A program made the translations under genes and the position numbers. Under the pieces are notes generated by a model. It had not been told where the DNA came from and did no database searches. It worked only from the letters and a program-made list of their open reading frames with translations. A stretch of 64,000 bases of DNA, from positions 1 to 64,000 of the forward strand of contig JAJDVX010000033.1 in the NCBI GenBank assembly GCA_022825895.1. Direction: 5' to 3'. Shown here one piece after another: positions 22,047-30,247 of this stretch. Source of the DNA: Chloroflexota bacterium (GTDB lineage: Bacteria; Chloroflexota; UBA11872). Within the stretch, counting starts at the first letter, position 1. Each line of letters opens with the position of its first letter.

Positions 22047-23984
22047 CTAAAGCCGGTCGTTGACCGCAAGCACCGTTCTGTAGCACTTGGGGTCCAACTC
22101 TTCCAGCAATGGCGAGCCGGCGTCGGTGCAGCAGACGATGCACACGGAGCGGCTGGCGCGGGTCATGGCCACATAGAACCTCGCACGCCGACTGTCAGGT
22201 GATCCAAAGCTCAGGCCAGGATCCAACAGATAGACGGAAGTGAAGTCCAGTCCCTTGGCTGCATTCACCGTCGATACCGAGACCGACGAGCTGTCCGGCG
22301 CGCAGTCGCGCTCCAATGCTATCGCCGGGATTCCCGCGTCACCGAGAGCAACAACCGTCTCGTCGCGACGCGGATTCTTTGGTGAATTGCTTCCAGTCAG
22401 CACGGCGATCTGCCCGGCTGGGCGCCCCCGAGCCAATTCTTCTCGGACCGATGTGATCACGAACTCAAGGCCCTCTCTCTCTGTGGCGAACTTGGCCAGC
22501 CTCGGCGGCGGACCTTCGCGTCGCGACTCGCTCATATCCTCTAGCTCGCGCCGTGACTCTCTAATCTTGGCGTAGAGCGAAGCGGCCAGAGCGTGAATCT
22601 GGCGAGTTGAGCGATACGGCCGCAGCAAGTACTTGGCCTGCCGACCGCGAGGACCGAATTCGCTCTTTGCCCAGACGAAGCGGCCGGGATACATATCTTG
22701 TACGGGATCTGCCAGAACTAGCAGCCGCCGTTCCTCTCCCGCCACTAGCGCCTTAGCAAGCCTGACCATCGCCCGCGAGCAGTCCTGGCCCTCATCCACT
22801 ATCACACCTCGATAGCGTGGTAGGCTTGGGTCGTTCATACGGGCGCTGCGCGCCTGCTCAACCAGATCGTCCCATGTGTATTGCAGGTCGTTGCGCTGGC
22901 GGATGCGCCGGTGCAGCGCCCAGATCGCCTGACGCTGACTTTTTTTCAGGGGTTTCAGTCCCTGTCCCACGGGCCGCGTCACTTGCCCGTAGGGCTCAAA
23001 TTCCTTGAACTGGTTTGGGCTAATGACGTGCAAGATTTCCGTAGCGAGTACCTCGTTCGATTGCCGGGTATCGCTGCGAGAATCTCCGCCCAACAGCGGC
23101 TGAAGCGTCCTATGCATCTCTGCCGGCAAGTGTTTGAGTTCCGCGTCAATTGCCCAACGCAGCCAGCCAGCGTTGTCGTCGACCTCGATGGGTTGCCCGC
23201 GCTTGCGCAAGTACCAACCCGCCCACTGGTGAAACGTGCGTACGTCAATCTGCCCGACCGTCTCTGGGGAGCCGAGCTCCTTAATTGCGCTTTCGACAGT
23301 CGCCCTGAGCACTCTGTTGTAGCAGAGGTACAGCACGCGCCCGCCTTCGAGTTCGGGCCGTCCGGCCAGGTGCAGTGCACGCCGAATTGCAATTGAGGTC
23401 TTGCCGGTTCCGGCGCCCGCGGTGACAAAGGACAGGCCCTTGCGGTTGCTCATGTCGTAGTAGACAAGAGAGCGCTGATCCTCATCGAGCGCCGCAAAAT
23501 ACTCCTCGAAGCTGGCTGACTGCAGTTCCCTCAGCCGGTCAGGGTCTGGTAGTCGAATCTCTTCGTCGGGCGTAGTGCGTGGTACCGGCGGGGGTGTTCC
23601 CCCGATGCTCAAAGGTGCCGCCCCATCGACGTGATCAGGTATCCGGGCGCGGTTGCGCCGCTCCCAGGCAGTGGCGTCGTCGTGATAATCGACCCAAAGC
23701 ACCACGATTCGGGAATAGTCCCGGGTGAAGATCAGCCGGGGCGCTCCCTGGCCCTGGGTAACACGCGCGTAGCGTGACTCCAGACCGCCGACACCATCGA
23801 CCCAGGAGAGGTGTCTGTCGTTCATTCCGGGGGTGATGACTCCCTGGCAGAGGTTCTGGATTAAGGAGAGCGTCTGCTTCTCCAGGCGACCGTCGCCAAG
23901 CCGCCCAAGTGCCCTGTTAAACCCCTGTCCCGCATAGGCCTGCAAGTCGCTCGTCTGACTTGAACTCGAAGCCGCTTCTGCCAT
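22047..23984 (-). CDS. UvrD/Rep-type superfamily 1 helicase with RelE-like N-terminal domain
   Basis: The 645-residue protein has Walker A GAGTGKTSIAIRRALHL (about residue 190), Walker B VDEGQDCSRAMV, the motif YRSTRQIHALA, and the late motif VNAAKGLDFTSVYLLDPG plus FYVAMTRAS, all diagnostic of UvrD-like SF1 helicases. The first ~110 residues, with RLIFTRDYSRIVVLWVDYHDDATAWERR, resemble a RelE/ParE-toxin-like fold fused to the N-terminus of some UvrD-like proteins. ATG 23984 (MAEAASSSSQ) is chosen; an upstream extension of 36 residues has no family support. It is a lone minus-strand gene with lower GC than its neighbours, suggesting acquisition. It may act in repair or defence. Confidence 0.8.
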   Translation of the reverse strand: MAEAASSSSQTSDLQAYAGQGFNRALGRLGDGRLEKQTLSLIQNLCQGVITPGMNDRHLSWVDGVGGLESRYARVTQGQGAPRLIFTRDYSRIVVLWVDYHDDATAWERRNRARIPDHVDGAAPLSIGGTPPPVPRTTPDEEIRLPDPDRLRELQSASFEEYFAALDEDQRSLVYYDMSNRKGLSFVTAGAGTGKTSIAIRRALHLAGRPELEGGRVLYLCYNRVLRATVESAIKELGSPETVGQIDVRTFHQWAGWYLRKRGQPIEVDDNAGWLRWAIDAELKHLPAEMHRTLQPLLGGDSRSDTRQSNEVLATEILHVISPNQFKEFEPYGQVTRPVGQGLKPLKKSQRQAIWALHRRIRQRNDLQYTWDDLVEQARSARMNDPSLPRYRGVIVDEGQDCSRAMVRLAKALVAGEERRLLVLADPVQDMYPGRFVWAKSEFGPRGRQAKYLLRPYRSTRQIHALAASLYAKIRESRRELEDMSESRREGPPPRLAKFATEREGLEFVITSVREELARGRPAGQIAVLTGSNSPKNPRRDETVVALGDAGIPAIALERDCAPDSSSVSVSTVNAAKGLDFTSVYLLDPGLSFGSPDSRRARFYVAMTRASRSVCIVCCTDAGSPLLEELDPKCYRTVLAVNDRL

Positions 23985-24162
23985 TCTCCCGGTCCGCCCT
24001 TGTGGGATCGCCTGAGTCCCGAAGTGACCCCATCGAAGTCTATCGAAGGTCGCGCAGGTCCGAGGACCGGCGGATTTGCGGCCGGTAGACACGTAGGCTC
24101 GGCCTATTGCACGAGTTGCTGATCAGTGGGATAAACGGCGACACGCAACCGGGGGGTTACGC

Positions 24163-25131
24163 ATGAGTGATCCGGTGAGGGTTGGATTTGTTGGGGCGGG
24201 GCACCTGGCGAGCCTGGTGCATTACCCGTCGCTGGACGAGATCGAGGCGACGGATCTGCGGGCGATTTCGGAGCTGGACGAGGACAAGCTGACCGCCATC
24301 GCCGACCAGTACGACGTGCCCCGCCGCTACACCGACTACCGCCGGATGCTGGAGCGCGAGGACCTGGACGCCGTCTACGTGGTAATGCCGCCCCACCTGT
24401 TGCACGACATCGTGATCGACTGCCTGCAGGCCGGGAAGCACGTCTTCATCGAGAAGCCGCCCGGCGTCTCAACCTACGAGACAGAGGCTTTCGCCTGGTA
24501 CGCCGAGCAGCACGGCTGCCTGACCATGACCGGCTTCAATCGCCGCTTTATTCCCCTGCTGCGCCACTGCAAATCAGTCGTGGAGGCGGCCGGCCCCATC
24601 CACATGGTCGCCGCGCGGTTCCACAAGTTCGACACCTGGCCCGACCAGTACGGCTTCTACCGGGGCTCCGTCAGTCACCTGACGTCCGACATCATTCACG
24701 CCGTCGACTCGCTGCGGTTTCTGGCCGGCGGCGAAGTGGTGGAGGTGAACGCCCACACCCGCGCGCTTGGCCGCCCCTTCATAAACGTGCATGCCGCGCT
24801 GATCGAATTCTCGACAGGCTGCTCAGGCGTGCTGCTGGCCAGCCGCCGCGCCGGCGCCCGCCGCCACACCTTCGAAATCCACGGCGGCGACGTCTCCGCC
24901 TACTGGGAGGACGGCATCGAGGGCATGATCTACCGCGACGACTCGACCACACCCGAGGTCGTACGCGGGGCGGACCTGGTTGGCGATGTCCGGCACCGCG
25001 TCTCGGGCTTCCATGCGGAGAGCCGACACTTCATGGAGAGCATCCAGGCCGGCACGCAACCCCTCACCAACTTCGCCGAAGCCGCCAAAACCATGCGCCT
25101 GGTCGACCAGATCGCGGCGGAGGTGCGCTAG
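24163..25131 (+). CDS. Gfo/Idh/MocA-family NAD(P)-dependent oxidoreductase
   Basis: The 322-residue protein starts VRVGFVGAGHLASLVHYPSL with the Rossmann G-x-G-x-x-A motif, then RYTDYRRMLEREDLDAVYVVMPPHLLHDIVIDCLQAGKHVFIEKPPGV, where EKP is the catalytic Lys signature of the family. The C-terminal alpha/beta domain contains SHLTSDIIHAVDSLRFL with the catalytic-type Asp/His region. Such enzymes oxidise sugars, inositols or related polyols; the substrate is not readable. ATG 24163 follows a GGGGGG purine run. It stands divergently from the helicase gene. Confidence 0.88.
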   Translation: MSDPVRVGFVGAGHLASLVHYPSLDEIEATDLRAISELDEDKLTAIADQYDVPRRYTDYRRMLEREDLDAVYVVMPPHLLHDIVIDCLQAGKHVFIEKPPGVSTYETEAFAWYAEQHGCLTMTGFNRRFIPLLRHCKSVVEAAGPIHMVAARFHKFDTWPDQYGFYRGSVSHLTSDIIHAVDSLRFLAGGEVVEVNAHTRALGRPFINVHAALIEFSTGCSGVLLASRRAGARRHTFEIHGGDVSAYWEDGIEGMIYRDDSTTPEVVRGADLVGDVRHRVSGFHAESRHFMESIQAGTQPLTNFAEAAKTMRLVDQIAAEVR

Positions 25132-25210
25132 CTGCGGCGGCTCTGTCGGGGGAAGGCACCGTCCAACCAGCGGTCAGCGGGCCGACTACGGCGCCGTCTC
25201 GCGACGGTAG

Positions 25211-25447
25211 TCAGCCGCCGGTCGCGGGACCGGTCAGCTTGTCGACCGCGATCAGGACGCCGGTGGCAACGCTCACCAGGAACAGCGTCCACATCATCAG
25301 CCGGATCTGGACCGTGCCAATCGCCGACGTCAACCTGATCTCAAGGTCCTTCAGGTCGGCCTTCGTTGCGTAGTGGGCAAGGCTTCGGTCCAATTCCTCA
25401 CGCAGCTCGGCGCGGGTCAGGGCTTCAACGGGCGCTTCGGCGGTCAT
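25211..25447 (-). CDS. Small coiled-coil membrane-anchored protein
   Basis: The 78-residue product has an amphipathic, charged N-terminal half (LTRAELREELDRSLAHYATKADLKDLEIRLTS) typical of DUF1640-like coiled coils, and a single transmembrane helix (IRLMMWTLFLVSVATGVLIAV) near the C-terminus. The KADLKDLEIRL pattern is widespread in small bacterial proteins of unknown role. ATG 25447 is used. It is convergent with the oxidoreductase gene and shows no operon partner; 25448-25665 holds nothing I can identify. Confidence 0.6.
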   Translation of the reverse strand: MTAEAPVEALTRAELREELDRSLAHYATKADLKDLEIRLTSAIGTVQIRLMMWTLFLVSVATGVLIAVDKLTGPATGG

Positions 25448-25665
25448 GCGTTTCCCCGATCAGAGAGCTTGCGTGGAGGACCGCCCGTCTCAACTCAAGC
25501 ATGCGACAACGTGCGCACGGGTCGTCCATTCAGCCGAGCCCGCCGTCTGTTCTACTCACCGTGCCCGGGCTTGTCAATTGCCCGTCAATCCCGCACCGAT
25601 CGGCCGAATGGCGCTGCCGTTCGTCGCTTGTGCGCTTCCCGCCCCGCTGCTCGCCGTACGGAGCC

Positions 25666-25878
25666 TCAGCCCTGCTGCAGGTATTCCAGGGCCTTGAGGT
25701 AGCTGCGGCGTTGGAGGAAGTGGCGGAGCTGGGGTGGGGTGTCGGGGCCCAGCGATTGGGTCAGGCCGTCCACGCGGCGCAGCGCGGCCTGGAGTTCGGC
25801 GGCCGGGGCCGGCGGCGGGCCGATGGCCCGCAGGAGCGCCTCCAGCGCCTGTGCCAGGTCGGCCCGGCCGTCGCTCAC
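25666..25878 (-). CDS. Small helical protein downstream of the OsmC-like gene
   Basis: A 70-residue product starting at GTG 25878, 5 bp after the OsmC-like stop codon. It contains two amphipathic helices, RADLAQALEALLRAIG and LQAALRRVDGLTQSL, and a C-terminal LRHFLQRRSYLKALEYLQQG. The close spacing argues for cotranscription. The C-terminal YxKAL-xYLQ pattern is seen in small hypothetical proteins of related bacteria in my recollection, but no function is known. Confidence 0.55.
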   Translation of the reverse strand: MSDGRADLAQALEALLRAIGPPPAPAAELQAALRRVDGLTQSLGPDTPPQLRHFLQRRSYLKALEYLQQG

Positions 25879-25883
25879 GCGAG

Positions 25884-26330
25884 TCAACCCGCCAGCGTGG
25901 CCTCGACGGAGATGTCCACGTTGCCGCGGATGGCGTTGGAGATCGGGCAGCCGGCCTCGCCTTGCGCGGCCAGGTCGGCGAATCCCGCCTGGTCCAACCC
26001 GGGCACCACGCCCTCCACGCTGAGCGAACTGCTGCCCACCTTGAACCCGCCGGCGGGCAACGGCTCGAAGGTCACGGACGCCGACACGCGCAGCTCCTCG
26101 GGCGGATGTCCGGCCTCGGCGAGCGTGTGCGAGAAGGCCATGGCGTAGCAACTGGCGTGCGAGGCGGCCAGCAGTTCCTCCGGGCTGGTCTTCCCGCCCG
26201 GCGCCTCGGTGCGGGCAGGCCAACTGACCGGCTGCGCCGTGAGGGCCCCGCTTCCCGCGTCGAACGTCCCCGTTCCTTTAAGCAAGTCTCCGCGCCAGAT
26301 GACGTCGGCACGTCGGACGATGTCGGCCAT
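25884..26330 (-). CDS. OsmC/Ohr-family peroxiredoxin-like protein
   Basis: The 148-residue protein has the two redox cysteines of the family: ASHASCYAMAFSHTLAEAG (about residue 60) and QGEAGCPISNAIRGNVDI (about residue 125). The opening GTGTFDAGSGAL and KTSPEELLAASHA are typical of the OsmC branch. It should reduce organic hydroperoxides in the cytosol using a Cys-based mechanism with dihydrolipoyl or thiol reductants. ATG 26330 is the start. It is divergent from the HTH gene at 26519 and probably cotranscribed with the small gene at 25666. Confidence 0.88.
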   Translation of the reverse strand: MADIVRRADVIWRGDLLKGTGTFDAGSGALTAQPVSWPARTEAPGGKTSPEELLAASHASCYAMAFSHTLAEAGHPPEELRVSASVTFEPLPAGGFKVGSSSLSVEGVVPGLDQAGFADLAAQGEAGCPISNAIRGNVDISVEATLAG

Positions 26331-26475
26331 GTCAAGCCCTTTCCGTCAGGTGATCCGGTTGCCCGTGCCGCGGATTGTCGCCTCTTCCGGCCCTGCGTGC
26401 CACACGTCCGTGCGCCGCAGCGGTCGCGGGCGACGCGGCCGGTACAGGTTTGGCGGCCCAAACGCCCGTTCTGGT

Positions 26476-26504
26476 TTGGACCTCGATGGCTCGCTCGCTA
26501 TAGT
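26476..26504 (+). promoter_or_regulatory. Sigma-70-type promoter of the double-HTH regulator
   Basis: TTGGAC (26476-26481), a 17-bp spacer, and TATAGT (26499-26504) form a near-consensus promoter. The ATG at 26519 is only 14 bp after the -10 box, so the transcript would have a leader of about 8 nt and probably no Shine-Dalgarno. Confidence 0.6.
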
Positions 26505-26518
26505 GCCTGTCCCCTGTC

Positions 26519-27214
26519 ATGGGTTTCGCCAACGCCGTCCGACAGCTCCGCGAACAGCGTCGCCTGACCAAGGCGGCGCTCGCTGCGCGTTGTGGGCTCG
26601 CGCCTTCCTATCTGTCGCGGCTTGAGAGTGGCGACTACAAGAGTCCAACCGTGGCCACTCTGGTAACGCTGGCCCAGGGCCTGGAGGTGGACCCGCGGGA
26701 ACTGCTGGCGCTGGCCGGCTACGTTCCGGACGACATGGCCAGCACGCGCCGGCGCTTTGCGGAAGAGACGATCGCCAGCGTTGCGGAATCGGCCATCCGC
26801 TCGATCTCGCGCACGGTCAGCACCACGCTCAATCCCGACCACGACGACTCCGATGACGAGCAGCTCCATGTGGACCGTGGTCTGCTGGCGGAGCGGCTGC
26901 GCACACGTCGTCGTTCCGACCGTCTGACAACCCGGCAGGTGGCGCGCAAGGCGGGGGTTCGCGTGAGCGTGATTACCGACCTCGAGGCGGGCCGTGAGCC
27001 GTCCGTCGCGATTGACCTCGCGCGGCTGGTCGCCCGAGGGTATGCGCTGGGCACTTCCGAAGTTGACGACCTGCTGTTTGAGGTTGGCCTGAGCCAGTTC
27101 CTGGCCGACGACATTGTGCTGTCGACCGAGTCGCGCCGCATGACGCTCGAATTCGCGCGCCTCGCGCGGATCCGCGACCGTCACAGCCGCCAGGGCACGG
27201 GTCTGACCGACTAG
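26519..27214 (+). CDS. XRE-family transcriptional regulator with two helix-turn-helix domains
   Basis: The 231-residue protein has a classical Cro/C1 HTH at residues ~4-65 (VRQLREQRRLTKAALAARCG then SYLSRLESGDYKSPTVATL). A second, more diverged HTH spans ~125-185 (LRTRRRSDRLTTRQVARKAG then SVITDLEAG). An acidic linker (DHDDSDDEQLHVD) separates them. Two HTHs in one chain would allow binding to two half-sites without dimerisation, or to two operators. A near-consensus promoter lies immediately upstream with almost no leader. It is divergent from the OsmC-like gene, which it may regulate (inference). Confidence 0.82.
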   Translation: MGFANAVRQLREQRRLTKAALAARCGLAPSYLSRLESGDYKSPTVATLVTLAQGLEVDPRELLALAGYVPDDMASTRRRFAEETIASVAESAIRSISRTVSTTLNPDHDDSDDEQLHVDRGLLAERLRTRRRSDRLTTRQVARKAGVRVSVITDLEAGREPSVAIDLARLVARGYALGTSEVDDLLFEVGLSQFLADDIVLSTESRRMTLEFARLARIRDRHSRQGTGLTD

Positions 27215-27291
27215 CGCGTCGGTTTTGGGGGATTTCCGGTTTGCCGGGGTCTCCGCCTGTTGGATTCGAACGGGCCGGGCGTCGCCGCGGG

Positions 27292-29166
27292 TTAGCTGCT
27301 CACCACGACGCCCACGGCTATTGAGGTCGCGTTGTCCGTGGGCAGGCCGTCGGCCGTTGTAAACGCCGTCCAGGTTGACCCGTCAAACCGGCCCACGCCG
27401 TCGTCGGTCGCAATCCAAATGTTCCCAAGGCTGTCCTCCGCCAGGCCCCGAACGCTGTTGGACGGCAAGCCGGCGTTTACGACGTTCTCCGTTGAGAAAG
27501 CACCGTTCTGGAACCGGCTCACGCCTCCGCTGGTCGCGATCCAGACGGTTCCGTCGCTGGCCACCAGGATGTCGCGGATGTTGCCGCTGCCGAGCCCATG
27601 GTTGACCCCGTAGTGCTGCCACTGCAATGGGTTGAGGGTCCGCGACAGGCCGGCGTTGGCGGTGCCGAACCACAAGCCCCCGTCCGCGCCCACCGCGACC
27701 GCCGTGACGTTGTTGCTGGCGATTCCCGAACCTTCCACGTTGTAGATGTACCAGTTCTCGTGGGCCGCGTGGTAAAGCACGGCGCCGCCGTCGGTCGCAA
27801 ACAGCAGGCCATCCGCGGTGCCCGGGATCACGTGAACCCGGTTCACGTCCGAGGTTGGCAGTTCGGAGTTGTCGGACCGGAGCCGATCCCAACTCCCGCC
27901 ATCGAACCAGCTGACGCCCTGCCGCGGGTGGGCCATCCAAATGACGTCCGATACCTGACCGCCGGCCAGCGACGTGACGTTGTTGGCACCGATCCCGTTG
28001 CTTGTGGTTGATCGGTCGAATATGACGCCGTCCCCGTTCCGGTTCATTCGGACCAGACCCGTGTCCGTGCCGGCCCAAATGCGGCCGTTCCGGTCCACGA
28101 GCACGGACTGCACCCGGTTGGCGCCGAGCGCCGAGCCGTCTCTGTCCAACTGTTGCCACGAGGCGCCGTCATAGAGCAGCACGCCACCGTCGCTGGTTCC
28201 CACCACGACGAGTTCGCCCGCCGCGCGCGGCGGCGCCGGCGAGGCCGTGGGCGCGGGGCTGGCGCCCGGGGTGGCCGCCGGCGTGGGCGAGGCGCCCGGC
28301 GTTGCGGTGGCCGCGGGTGTGGTGAACTCGATGATCGACGGCGTGTACGCCTGCCCCGTCGCCAGTGGCACGGCGGCGCTAAAGGCGTCGAACGCCTGCC
28401 AGGCATTCGCCGGGTACTTCTGGTTCCGCAGGTCGTCGCCAAGCAGCCGGAGCTTGACCGGGGCCTGCGGGTCCTGCGGATGGTGTTCCATGACCGCCGC
28501 CTGGAAGTACTGCCGAACGAACCCGGTCGTGGCCGCCGCGATGTGCACGGTGCCGGCCGCGTTGGTGTCGAGCCTGGCTTCGGTCTTCGGGAAGCCGAAG
28601 GCCTGGACGCCGCCGAAGGCGTTGAAGAAGTCAAGGAAGCCGGTGTGGACGCCGCCAACCGAGAAGTTGGAGACCTTGTGGTTCCAGGGCCCGAGTTGCT
28701 CGCCGGTGTTGTTGTTGACGGTTCCCGGTTCCACGCCCAGGTCGGGGCTGCCCCCCTGGCCGCCGCCGAAGTAGTCCCAGGTGAGGCGGCGCTCGAGCAC
28801 ATAGATGTCGCCAAGGTCGGGGCGTCGGTGGAAGTCAACGACGCCGCGTTGGAAGTACTGGGTGAGCGTGCCGGGCTCCTCGACGTGGACCTCCGACGTC
28901 GGAAATCCCCAGCGCTGCAGGCCGCCGGTGCGGTCGAAGAATTCCTGGAAGTCGGCCGTGAGCGTCTCGGCGCCCACGGTCACGCTCAGCCGCGGGATGT
29001 TGTGCTGAAGCTCCGTGTTTCCCGGCGCGCTGAGGAAGGTGCTGTCGAGGACCGTGATCGGCCCGAAGCCGGAGGTGACCTGCGCGGTGAGGGCTGCGGG
29101 GCCAAGGGCCAGGGCCAGCAACAGCGTGATGGCCGCAATTCCGAGCGTGACTCGTACGCGGGTCAG
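27292..29166 (-). CDS. Secreted protein: LGFP-like repeats, AP-rich linker and two-component-type beta-propeller
   Basis: From CTG 29166 the protein is 624 residues and opens with a good signal peptide, LTRVRVTLGIAAITLLLALA ending ALTAQ. AAGGAAGG lies about 9 nt before that CTG; no ATG or GTG occurs in frame after the upstream stop at 29236-29238, and the first TTG (29121) would remove the n-region. Residues ~60-250 hold two copies of a region with LQRWGFPTSEV / VQAFGFPKTEA, LTQYFQRGVVDFH / VRQYFQAAVMEHH and a closing LERRL/LRLLG, common in Chloroflexota secreted proteins. An AP/TP-rich linker leads to a Reg_prop-type propeller with repeats such as IWIATDDGVGRFDGSTWTAF. Likely extracytoplasmic ligand binding. 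Confidence 0.75.
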   Translation of the reverse strand: MTRVRVTLGIAAITLLLALALGPAALTAQVTSGFGPITVLDSTFLSAPGNTELQHNIPRLSVTVGAETLTADFQEFFDRTGGLQRWGFPTSEVHVEEPGTLTQYFQRGVVDFHRRPDLGDIYVLERRLTWDYFGGGQGGSPDLGVEPGTVNNNTGEQLGPWNHKVSNFSVGGVHTGFLDFFNAFGGVQAFGFPKTEARLDTNAAGTVHIAAATTGFVRQYFQAAVMEHHPQDPQAPVKLRLLGDDLRNQKYPANAWQAFDAFSAAVPLATGQAYTPSIIEFTTPAATATPGASPTPAATPGASPAPTASPAPPRAAGELVVVGTSDGGVLLYDGASWQQLDRDGSALGANRVQSVLVDRNGRIWAGTDTGLVRMNRNGDGVIFDRSTTSNGIGANNVTSLAGGQVSDVIWMAHPRQGVSWFDGGSWDRLRSDNSELPTSDVNRVHVIPGTADGLLFATDGGAVLYHAAHENWYIYNVEGSGIASNNVTAVAVGADGGLWFGTANAGLSRTLNPLQWQHYGVNHGLGSGNIRDILVASDGTVWIATSGGVSRFQNGAFSTENVVNAGLPSNSVRGLAEDSLGNIWIATDDGVGRFDGSTWTAFTTADGLPTDNATSIAVGVVVSS

Positions 29167-29248
29167 GTCCGCGAACCTTCCTTCGTCGCCTGGGACGGTG
29201 GCGCCTTTGCCGTACCGGACCGTCGGTACGCCGCCTCAACCAGTCCGG

Positions 29249-29254
29249 ATTATA
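29249..29254 (-). promoter_or_regulatory. Possible -10 element for the propeller gene
   Basis: The minus strand reads CATATAAT with a perfect TATAAT at 29254-29249, 83 bp upstream of the CTG start. No acceptable -35 hexamer is present at the usual distance, so this is tentative. Confidence 0.35.
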
Positions 29255-29283
29255 TGTATTGCCTCGCGCCGCGCCAGCCCGAC

Positions 29284-29541
29284 CTAGCCAACCGCCAGCC
29301 CAACAGCGACCACGACCAGCGTCAGCCCGAGTCCCAGACCCACGCTAATGGTCAGGTCCCGACGCAGATGCGGCAGGGTGGGCAGGCGCACGGCGGTACG
29401 GGCCGACGAGGCGTCCGGACGCGGCGCCTCCGGCGCGGCCGGCGGCTGACCCTCGAGTTGAACCGCGGGCCTGGGCCGACGGGCCACGCGGCGGATCGGT
29501 GCGCGGCGTCGACGCCGGGTGGACCGCCGACGGTTAGCCAT
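29284..29541 (-). CDS. Small basic protein with one membrane helix
   Basis: The 85-residue product begins MANRRRSTRRRRRAPIRR, extremely arginine-rich, continues through a Pro/Ala linker and ends in a single transmembrane segment LTISVGLGLGLTLVVVAVGLAVG. ATG 29541 overlaps the 3' end of the rhomboid gene by 8 bp, so it is probably translated by coupling at the end of the parB operon. No family recognised. An N-in, nucleic-acid-attracting membrane tail is suggested by charge only. Confidence 0.6.
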   Translation of the reverse strand: MANRRRSTRRRRRAPIRRVARRPRPAVQLEGQPPAAPEAPRPDASSARTAVRLPTLPHLRRDLTISVGLGLGLTLVVVAVGLAVG

Positions 29542-30238
29542 TCATTCCTCCCAGCGGGTCCCTATCGACGTGCCGTCCCGCGGTCAGGCGGGATTCGATT
29601 GCCGCGTCCGCGCCCCGGCGGCGCCGTCGACGAAGTTCCCAGCGCACGAGCAGCCCGCCCATGATGCCCGTTGCGAAGCCGGCCAGGTGAGCTTGCCACG
29701 CAATGTTCGAGCCAAGAAGCGCCGTCGGCTGGGTCAGCGCACCGATCAGTTGGACCGAAAGCCAGAGTCCGCCGGCCAGCAAACCGGCCCATCCGCCGAC
29801 CGTTACGACGCCGATCAACCCGGCCACGCCAGCGCTGGCGCCGATGGTGGGGATGAGGGATGCGCTGTTCAGCACGGCGTGGAAGGTTCCGCCAACCGCG
29901 ACCGCCGCCGCCCAGACGACGCCGAAGCGCCACGAGCCAATTGCCCGCTCGACCATCGTGCCGAGCACGGCGATGAAGGCCAGATTGACCGCGAGGTGTC
30001 CCAGGTCGCCATGCAGAAACGAGGACGTGACGAGCGTCAGCGCGTAGGGGGTTGGCGATCCGTGGATCGCGTAGCCTCGGCCGTCAAGGAGCACCGCGGG
30101 CAGCAGCCCATAGCGCCAGACCCACTCCTGCCCGGCCGGTCCCTGCGCGGCCTGGAGCACGTAGGTCGCCAGGTTGGCCACCACCAAGGCACCGGCGACC
30201 ACGCTCGGTCGCCAGAGGCTACGGCGCCAGCGCTTCAC
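29534..30238 (-). CDS. Rhomboid-family intramembrane serine protease
   Basis: The 234-residue membrane protein has the rhomboid active-site pair: IGASAGVAGLIG (GASAG, catalytic Ser) and, two helices later, AWQAHLAGFATGIMGG (catalytic His with the GxxxG-like follow-up). The HGDLGHLAVNLAFIAVLG segment corresponds to the conserved HxxxN-type helix 2. Six helices are visible. It would cleave membrane-spanning substrates; none can be named. It follows parB by 9 bp on the same strand and overlaps the next small gene, so all three are probably one transcript with parB. Confidence 0.88.
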   Translation of the reverse strand: MKRWRRSLWRPSVVAGALVVANLATYVLQAAQGPAGQEWVWRYGLLPAVLLDGRGYAIHGSPTPYALTLVTSSFLHGDLGHLAVNLAFIAVLGTMVERAIGSWRFGVVWAAAVAVGGTFHAVLNSASLIPTIGASAGVAGLIGVVTVGGWAGLLAGGLWLSVQLIGALTQPTALLGSNIAWQAHLAGFATGIMGGLLVRWELRRRRRRGADAAIESRLTAGRHVDRDPLGGMNG

Positions 30239-30247
30239 GGGACCAAC

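Noticed and set aside
27255-27285. tRNA T-loop-like TTCGAAT on the minus strand
   Set aside because: The flanking bases do not form a T-stem and no acceptor or anticodon stem can be drawn.
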